Assembly: GCA_964578935.1 (NCBI GenBank)
Contig: CAZOEW010000139.1
Coordinates: forward strand, 1-10,600
From: JAQYVL01 sp964578935
GTDB taxonomy: Bacteria; Desulfobacterota; Desulfobacteria; Desulfobacterales; SURF-7
Direction: 5' to 3'
Length of the DNA stretch: 10,600 nucleotides
Shown: one piece after another, positions 6,758 to 10,600 of the stretch
Layout: each line of letters starts with the position of its first letter
Numbering within the stretch: position 1 is the first letter of the stretch
Notes under the pieces: model-generated
Seen by the model: the letters and a program-made list of their open reading frames with translations, nothing else
The model's database searches: none
What the model was told of the DNA's origin: nothing
Program-made: the position numbers and the translations under genes

Positions 6758-6981
6758 TCGGACCGATGGATTTGCGAAACCATTGGTCCAATAAAAGCGT
6801 ATACGTTTTTTCCATCTTTTGATCGATTGAAGGAACAGGTCGGATCAGTGCTTCGCGGGACAGGGCAAGCAGGACCGGCCGGGCATACTGAACTTCTTGA
6901 ATATAAGTTGTGTGTTATCGAACTGTTTTGCCAATGCAGTGACATGAACCCGGGTTGTTTTGAAATGGATTCTGCATGCAG
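6758..6981 (+). ncRNA. Candidate structured leader RNA upstream of dodecin
   Basis: Within the roughly 370-base leader several elements can pair. GGACCGATGG (6760-6769) and CCATTGGTCC (6780-6789) form a 10-bp stem with one G-U pair and a 10-base loop. AAAAGCGTATACGTTTTT (6793-6810) is a palindrome with one G-U pair and runs into a U-tract. GGTC/GACC (6838-6841 with 6873-6876) encloses TGCTT/AAGCA (6849-6853 with 6867-6871). AACCCGGGTT (6947-6956) and CTGCATGCAG (6972-6981) are perfect 10-base palindromes. The region lacks a credible gene. It matches no riboswitch consensus I know. It could be a cis-regulatory leader or a separate small RNA. Confidence 0.35.
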
Positions 6982-7026
6982 TCTGCCGTTTCCAAAACCC
7001 CCATTAACCATGAAAGGAGGATCAAA

Positions 7027-7239
7027 ATGGCTGAAAGTATTTATAAAATTATTGAGATCGTTGGGACCAGCACTGTTTCATGGGAAGATGCCGCGAAAAA
7101 CGCAGTGGAGACAGCCGGAAAATCTCTGAAAGATCTGCGAATCGCAGATGTAACCAAAATGGACATGAAAATCGAAAATGGTAAAGTAGCCGCCTATAGA
7201 ACACGGGTCAACCTCTCTTTCAAGTATGATTTAGGCTGA
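7027..7239 (+). CDS. Dodecin family flavin-binding protein
   Basis: The protein has 70 residues, matching the usual 65-71. Dodecins form hollow dodecamers in the cytosol that bind and store flavins, with a Trp stacking on the isoalloxazine ring. Here the family signature is clear: YKIIEIVGTSTVSWEDAAKNAV at 6-27 with Trp19, the AxKSLKDLR helix at 30-38, then a strand with V(T)KMDMKIENGKV at 42-54, and YRTRVNLSFKYD at 58-68. The ATG at 7027 is preferred to the in-frame ATG at 6976 because GAAAGGAGG (7012-7020) lies six bases before it. It is monocistronic, with a promoter candidate far upstream at 6623 and a strong terminator at 7287-7318. A riboflavin-linked leader would fit the function but no FMN riboswitch consensus is seen. 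Confidence 0.95.
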   Translation: MAESIYKIIEIVGTSTVSWEDAAKNAVETAGKSLKDLRIADVTKMDMKIENGKVAAYRTRVNLSFKYDLG

Positions 7240-7286
7240 GAACCAGAAAATCGATAACGAGTCCGATGAGAATCCATCTTATGGCA

Positions 7287-7318
7287 GGGCAGATTCTTTC
7301 CAGAATCTGCCCTTTTTT
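7287..7318 (+). terminator. Rho-independent terminator after dodecin
   Basis: GGGCAGATTCT (7287-7297) and AGAATCTGCCC (7302-7312) form a perfect 11-bp stem with a TTCC loop, followed by six Ts (7313-7318). It lies 47 bases after the dodecin stop. Confidence 0.95.
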
Positions 7319-7359
7319 ATCGCGATTTAGTAATTTTTTAACAATTTTTATTGCGATTT
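7314..7359. repeat. Imperfect 15-base direct repeat, 31-base period, ending at the gap
   Basis: TTTTTATCGCGATTT (7314-7328) recurs as TTTTTATTGCGATTT (7345-7359) with one mismatch. The second copy is cut by the first N. This may be the start of an AT-rich tandem repeat that broke the assembly. Confidence 0.6.
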
Positions 7360-7459
7360 NNNNNNNNNNNNNNNNNNNNNNNNNNNNNNNNNNNNNNNNN
7401 NNNNNNNNNNNNNNNNNNNNNNNNNNNNNNNNNNNNNNNNNNNNNNNNNNNNNNNNNNN
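7360..7459. other. Assembly gap (100 N)
   Basis: Exactly 100 unknown bases, the usual placeholder for a gap of unknown length. Sequence between the dodecin terminator and the PilZ gene, including the PilZ promoter, may be missing. Confidence 0.99.
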
Positions 7460-7495
7460 ACCATTTGCCGTAAAACCACGGGAGGGGCTGTTATC

Positions 7496-8002
7496 ATGAG
7501 TCATGATGTTTCTTTAAAACGCCGCATGCATGAACGCTATAGAGTTGACGGGTGCAAAATAGGAGTGACAAAAGAGCATTATACAAAAATCGGTTATATC
7601 CATGATATCAGTATAGGCGGTCTTTCATTTCATTATGTTGACAACGGAAAAGGAAAGGGGGAATTCCCCAATTCATCCGTGCTCTCCCTCTTTATTGACC
7701 GCAAAGGTTTCTTTCTGGAAAAAATTCCATTCAAAACCATCAGCGACTTCCAGATTGAGCCGGATTTTATGGAGATGAGACAGCGTTCCGTTCAATTTGG
7801 TAAAATCCCCCGGGATCAGAAGCTTCATCTGAAATATCTTTTAGCAAACCTTACCACCGAAAAAGTCACGGACAAACGATCTGGAAAAGATCGAAGATCC
7901 CATTTGAAAAGCCAGGACGATCTGACATGGCAGGCCGGGCATGTTTTGAAAATCAAAAGGAATATCATCGAAAGACGAACCGGGATGGAAAGAAGGGCAT
8001 AA
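7496..8002 (+). CDS. PilZ domain protein (predicted cyclic-di-GMP binding)
   Basis: The protein has 168 residues. The N-terminal half carries both halves of the cyclic-di-GMP binding signature: RxxxR in KRRMHERYRV (Arg10 and Arg14) and DxSxxG in HDISIGGLSF (Asp37, Ser39, Gly42). Beta strands typical of PilZ continue to about residue 115. The C-terminal 50 residues hold two similar Arg-rich motifs, KRSGKDRRS at 127-135 and ERRTGMERRA at 159-168, separated by a Trp-containing linker. Similar ERRSGxDRR motifs occur in other delta-proteobacterial signalling proteins, from memory, and their role is not known to me. GGGAGGGG (7480-7487) is a strong ribosome site eight bases before the ATG. The output partner is not evident from neighbours, and its promoter probably lies in the gap. 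Confidence 0.88.
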   Translation: MSHDVSLKRRMHERYRVDGCKIGVTKEHYTKIGYIHDISIGGLSFHYVDNGKGKGEFPNSSVLSLFIDRKGFFLEKIPFKTISDFQIEPDFMEMRQRSVQFGKIPRDQKLHLKYLLANLTTEKVTDKRSGKDRRSHLKSQDDLTWQAGHVLKIKRNIIERRTGMERRA

Positions 8003-8270
8003 AGGGGCGTAAAATAGACCCCAAAAAAACTCAGAAGCTTATTAAAAAAAATATTCAACAAAAACAGTTTTATACCTTTCTATGACGCGTTTTACCCTGT
8101 GACGGGCCAATTTTCACGATTGACCAATCGCTTTTAATCGTTTATAGTACGCGCCAGTAATTTTGATTTACCGGCTTCTGTGACTTCCCATTTAATCTGA
8201 TTTTTCACGATGTCGTATCTCTATGTTACTTCAAGAAATATTACAGGAAACCCAATAAAACAGAAATATT
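8003..8270. other. Intergenic region with a promoter and a possible gene relic
   Basis: No full gene is present in these 268 bases. They hold the promoter for the PHP gene (8120-8148). On the minus strand from about 8219 to 8134 there is a short protein-like reading, RYDIVKNQIKWEVTEAGK and onward, bounded by stops and without a ribosome site. No strong terminator follows the PilZ gene; GGGG/CCCC at 8004-8023 is only a 4-bp stem. Confidence 0.4.
8120..8148 (+). promoter_or_regulatory. Sigma70-type promoter for the PHP gene
   Basis: TTGACC (8120-8125), a 17-base spacer and TATAGT (8143-8148) match five of six positions each with ideal spacing. Transcription would begin near 8155, giving a leader of about 115 bases before the ATG at 8271. 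Confidence 0.65.
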
Positions 8271-9143
8271 ATGAACCAAATAAACAAAATTCTTATTGAA
8301 AAGCCAAATCTTTCAGCACTGACCCAAAATTATACAGCAGTGGATCTCCATTTTCATTCCAGGCATTCCGATGGGACCAATACCGTTGCGGAAATTGCAG
8401 AACGAGCTGAAAAACTGAATATCGGCATCGCGATTACCGATCACAACGAAATCAGCGGATCCGTTGAAATCAGCAAATACAGCAATGTCCTGAGCATTCC
8501 GGGCATTGAGGTCACATCAAAGGAAGGCGCGCATATTCTCGTTTATTTCCATAGCATCGAGGTTTTAAAGGCGTTTTTCAAAAACGATATTAAACCATAT
8601 CTTGGAAACGATAAAATGAGTTCCATATCGCTTACCCTTTCTGAGATTATAGAAAGGGCCAACTCCTTTGATTCGTTAACCGTCTTTCCGCATCCCTATG
8701 GAAGCGCTTATGCCGGAATATGCAATTCCAGCATTCCGAAAAAACAGCAGACCAGCCATTTGAAAAATATCGACGGAATCGAAGTGTTAAATGCCTCCAA
8801 TTTAAAAAGATCAAACCTTCGCAGTGCGATGCTGGGTTTCAACCTGAATAAAATTGTCACCGGCGGAAGTGATGGTCATTCTCTGAATCATATGGGCAAG
8901 GTTGTCTGTTATGCAAAATGCGAAAAAAACAGAAAAGCCTTTTTTGATGCCTTGAAAAACAGGGAAAACAAAGTGATCGGCAAAGAGATCGATATGTTGC
9001 GCAAACTCGCATCACACAGCATGAAGCTGAAGACCAATTTCCGGAATTACCAGAATATCATTGAAAAAAATGTCCGGTATGGATATGCGCTGATCAATGT
9101 AAAATCCAAAACCATGCGAGAAAATTTCAGCCTGAAATCCTGA
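8271..9143 (+). CDS. PHP domain metal-dependent phosphoesterase
   Basis: The protein has 290 residues, about the length of stand-alone PHP proteins of the TrpH/YciV type, which hydrolyse phosphodiester or phosphomonoester bonds with two or three bound metals. The metal ligands are in place: HFH (His27, His29), SDG (Asp34), ITDHNE (Asp57, His58), PGIE (Glu80), AHILVY (His88), FPHP (His141) and GSDGH (Asp201, His203). The last 80 residues, beyond the PHP core, are basic and not recognised. The substrate cannot be read from the sequence: E. coli YciV acts on RNA 5' ends and on 3',5'-bisphosphonucleotides, but this protein is not close enough by eye to transfer that role. The frame upstream closes with TAA, so the start is confined to this ATG region. 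The ribosome site is weak. It has its own promoter and is separate from moaA. Confidence 0.9.
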   Translation: MNQINKILIEKPNLSALTQNYTAVDLHFHSRHSDGTNTVAEIAERAEKLNIGIAITDHNEISGSVEISKYSNVLSIPGIEVTSKEGAHILVYFHSIEVLKAFFKNDIKPYLGNDKMSSISLTLSEIIERANSFDSLTVFPHPYGSAYAGICNSSIPKKQQTSHLKNIDGIEVLNASNLKRSNLRSAMLGFNLNKIVTGGSDGHSLNHMGKVVCYAKCEKNRKAFFDALKNRENKVIGKEIDMLRKLASHSMKLKTNFRNYQNIIEKNVRYGYALINVKSKTMRENFSLKS

Positions 9144-9267
9144 AAGAAAATTTCCGGGCCATCGCTCAAAAAACCACACCGCATTCATCACTCCTGTTTC
9201 AGCGACAGCGGAGACGGTCTCGGTCCTCTTTTGACCGGCTCTTCCTCAAAAAATTCGATTTTAAAGA

Positions 9268-9295
9268 TTGTGTTTTTGTTCAAAGCATATAGAAT
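9268..9295 (+). promoter_or_regulatory. Possible promoter for moaA
   Basis: TTGTGT (9268-9273), a 16-base spacer and TAGAAT (9290-9295) make a moderate sigma70-type promoter with a leader of about 40 bases before the ATG at 9341. The 197-base gap after the PHP gene shows no Moco-type riboswitch that I can recognise. Confidence 0.35.
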
Positions 9296-9340
9296 ACCGT
9301 AGCATTGTTTTTGTTTTATAGGGAATGAACACAGAGACAA

Positions 9341-10363
9341 ATGAAAAATTCGAGCGCAACCGAAATAAAACCGTTCCAAAACCGGTTAGTTGACCGATAT
9401 AAAAGACAGCTCAGCTATCTGCGCATATCCATAACCGACCGATGCAATCTGAACTGCACCTACTGTGATCCCAAATCTCGGCGCCCCAAGCTGCCCCATG
9501 ATGAAATACTGCGTTATGAAGAGATTTCACGACTTGCGAGGATATTCCTGGGCCTTGGTATTTCAAAAATTCGGATCACCGGAGGCGAACCTCTGGTAAG
9601 AAAGGGCGTACTCCCTTTTTTAAGCCGTCTGAACCAAATGAAAGGGGTTGAGGATCTTGCCCTTACAACCAACGGCGTTTTCCTGAATGAAAGCCTGGAA
9701 AAGATTAAATCAGCGGGCATCAAAAGGCTTAACATCAGTCTTGACACGTTGAATCCGGAAACATTTTATAAAATAACCGGAAAGAACGCCTTTCACAAGG
9801 TCTGGAAGGCAATTGTCAAATCGGAGCAAATGGGATTTCATCCCATCAAAATCAATGCCGTAGCCTTAAGGGGAATCAACGATGAAGACCTGATCGACCT
9901 GGCAAAGCTCTCCTTTTCCCATCTGTTTCACATCCGGTTTATTGAGCATATGCCTATGGGAAATCAACTCATTGATGACAGGAACCCCCTTCTGACACCT
10001 GAAATCAAGAACTTACTGAAACCTCTGGGAGAATTGATTCCGATTCAAAAGAATCCTGTCGACGGGCCGGCAGAGCGCTACAGGTTTAAAGATGCCAAAG
10101 GTGAAATCGGCTTTATCAGTCCCCTGAGTCATCACTTTTGCGCCACCTGCAACCGGCTGCGTCTAACCGCAAGCGGCTTTTTACGGGTCTGCCTGCTGGC
10201 CGAACATCAAACCGACCTTAAAACCCCGCTTCGATCCGGGTTGTCGGACCGGGAGATTGCGGATATCATCCTTGAATCGATCCGCTTAAAACCCATGTCG
10301 CACCACCTGAATGGCAAACAGCCGGTCACTATCCCATGTCAGATGTCCTCCATCGGCGGATAA
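9341..10363 (+). CDS. moaA: GTP 3',8-cyclase MoaA (molybdenum cofactor synthesis)
   Basis: The protein has 340 residues, near the family norm of about 330. It is a radical SAM enzyme that, with MoaC, turns GTP into cyclic pyranopterin monophosphate, the first step of molybdopterin synthesis. The N-terminal cluster motif is Cys35-NLN-Cys39-TY-Cys42. GGEPLVR at 81-87 is the SAM-binding glycine motif. TTNG at 109-112 and NISLDTL at 131-137 are typical. HIRFIEHMPMG at 197-207 precedes the second cluster, Cys267-AT-Cys270 then 13 residues to Cys284, with RLRLTASG between, which binds GTP. The required C-terminal double glycine is present (MSSIGG). The ATG at 9341 is the only usable start, as TGA closes the frame at 9329-9331, though its ribosome site is weak. 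No other moa, moe or mob gene lies in the window. Confidence 0.96.
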   Translation: MKNSSATEIKPFQNRLVDRYKRQLSYLRISITDRCNLNCTYCDPKSRRPKLPHDEILRYEEISRLARIFLGLGISKIRITGGEPLVRKGVLPFLSRLNQMKGVEDLALTTNGVFLNESLEKIKSAGIKRLNISLDTLNPETFYKITGKNAFHKVWKAIVKSEQMGFHPIKINAVALRGINDEDLIDLAKLSFSHLFHIRFIEHMPMGNQLIDDRNPLLTPEIKNLLKPLGELIPIQKNPVDGPAERYRFKDAKGEIGFISPLSHHFCATCNRLRLTASGFLRVCLLAEHQTDLKTPLRSGLSDREIADIILESIRLKPMSHHLNGKQPVTIPCQMSSIGG

Positions 10364-10600
10364 CAGAATCTTCCCAAAAAACACCATCGATCGACCTTTT
10401 TTATCCTCTGCAATAATTTCCGAATCACTTCTGATCTAATTTTTGCTCCTGATCCGATGCTGGGACGAAAAGATTACAGGATTCTTACCGTTTGGAGATT
10501 TCCAGATACTGCAACAAGGTAAATAAATTTTTTTGTTACGTATAGCTGGAAAAGAACACAACCTAAGCAGATTTTTGCATCCTTGTGATCAACAAAACAA

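Noticed and set aside
6859..6880. CAGGGCAA, reminiscent of a cyclic-di-GMP (GEMM) riboswitch core
   Set aside because: The rest of the consensus (GACGCAAAGCC and the CCGGCC receptor helix in order) is absent.
6658..7026. FMN riboswitch ahead of dodecin
   Set aside because: The expected conserved FMN-element segments were not found in the leader.
6755..7129. 124-codon plus-strand frame overlapping the dodecin start
   Set aside because: It overlaps the certain dodecin gene in another frame, has no ribosome site and its composition is not protein-like; the same holds for the minus frame 6730-7011.
9205..9240. GAGAC/GTCTC and CGGTC/GACCG short stems after the PHP gene
   Set aside because: Stems are only 5 bp and no T-run follows, so I do not call a terminator.
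9326..9400. Alternative ATG at 9326 upstream of moaA
   Set aside because: It is out of frame with moaA and ends after about 22 codons.
10364..10600. Search for genes or signals after moaA
   Set aside because: No frame with a start, no strong hairpin with a T-run, and no clear promoter were found in these 237 bases.
1..10600. CRISPR arrays, tRNA or rRNA genes, insertion sequences, toxin-antitoxin or defence genes
   Set aside because: No regularly spaced repeats, cloverleaf-like segments, transposase motifs or defence domains were seen on either strand.

Overview
The window most resembles a mid-GC Gram-negative anaerobe of the Desulfobacterota (former Deltaproteobacteria, Desulfobacterales-like). 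I infer this from protein style and gene content: a B12-type radical SAM protein, a PilZ protein with an Arg-rich ERRxGxxRR tail, a YchF-like paralog, dodecin, and an HTH protein of a kind I associate with that group. No taxonomic marker gene is present. A run of exactly 100 Ns (7360-7459) shows a scaffolded draft or metagenome assembly.

Layout. At the left edge (1-143) is the possible tail of a rightward gene, followed by a well-formed ribosome site and ATG that open only a 16-codon frame. A convergent leftward gene (122-697) encodes a small basic protein with a recombinase-type HTH. A strong hairpin terminator for it lies at 1-33. The stretch 698-1082 has no convincing gene. From 6438 down to 1083 is a compact leftward cluster: a YchF-like P-loop protein, recN (DNA double-strand-break repair), mtnA (methylthioribose-1-phosphate isomerase) and a cobalamin-binding-type radical SAM protein. 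Gaps are 2, 39 and 77 bases, which suggests one transcript from a promoter near 6475.

From 6439 to 7026 is a long divergent intergenic region. It has a good rightward sigma70-type promoter (6623-6651) and several hairpins or palindromes before the dodecin gene (7027-7239). Dodecin ends in a textbook rho-independent terminator (7287-7318). After the assembly gap come a PilZ-domain protein (7496-8002), a stand-alone PHP-domain phosphoesterase with its own promoter (8271-9143), and moaA for molybdenum cofactor synthesis (9341-10363). The last 237 bases hold nothing I can name.

The genes are mostly housekeeping. I do not see a defence system, biosynthetic cluster, CRISPR array or intact mobile element. 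The points most worth a second look are the structured leader before dodecin, the YchF-like protein with degenerate nucleotide-binding motifs, a GGGGTTTT-type 13-base tandem repeat between mtnA and the radical SAM gene, the broken gene start at the left edge, and short protein-like fragments in two intergenic gaps. A speculative functional link is that MtnA-type isomerases can act in salvage of 5'-deoxyadenosine, a by-product of radical SAM enzymes.
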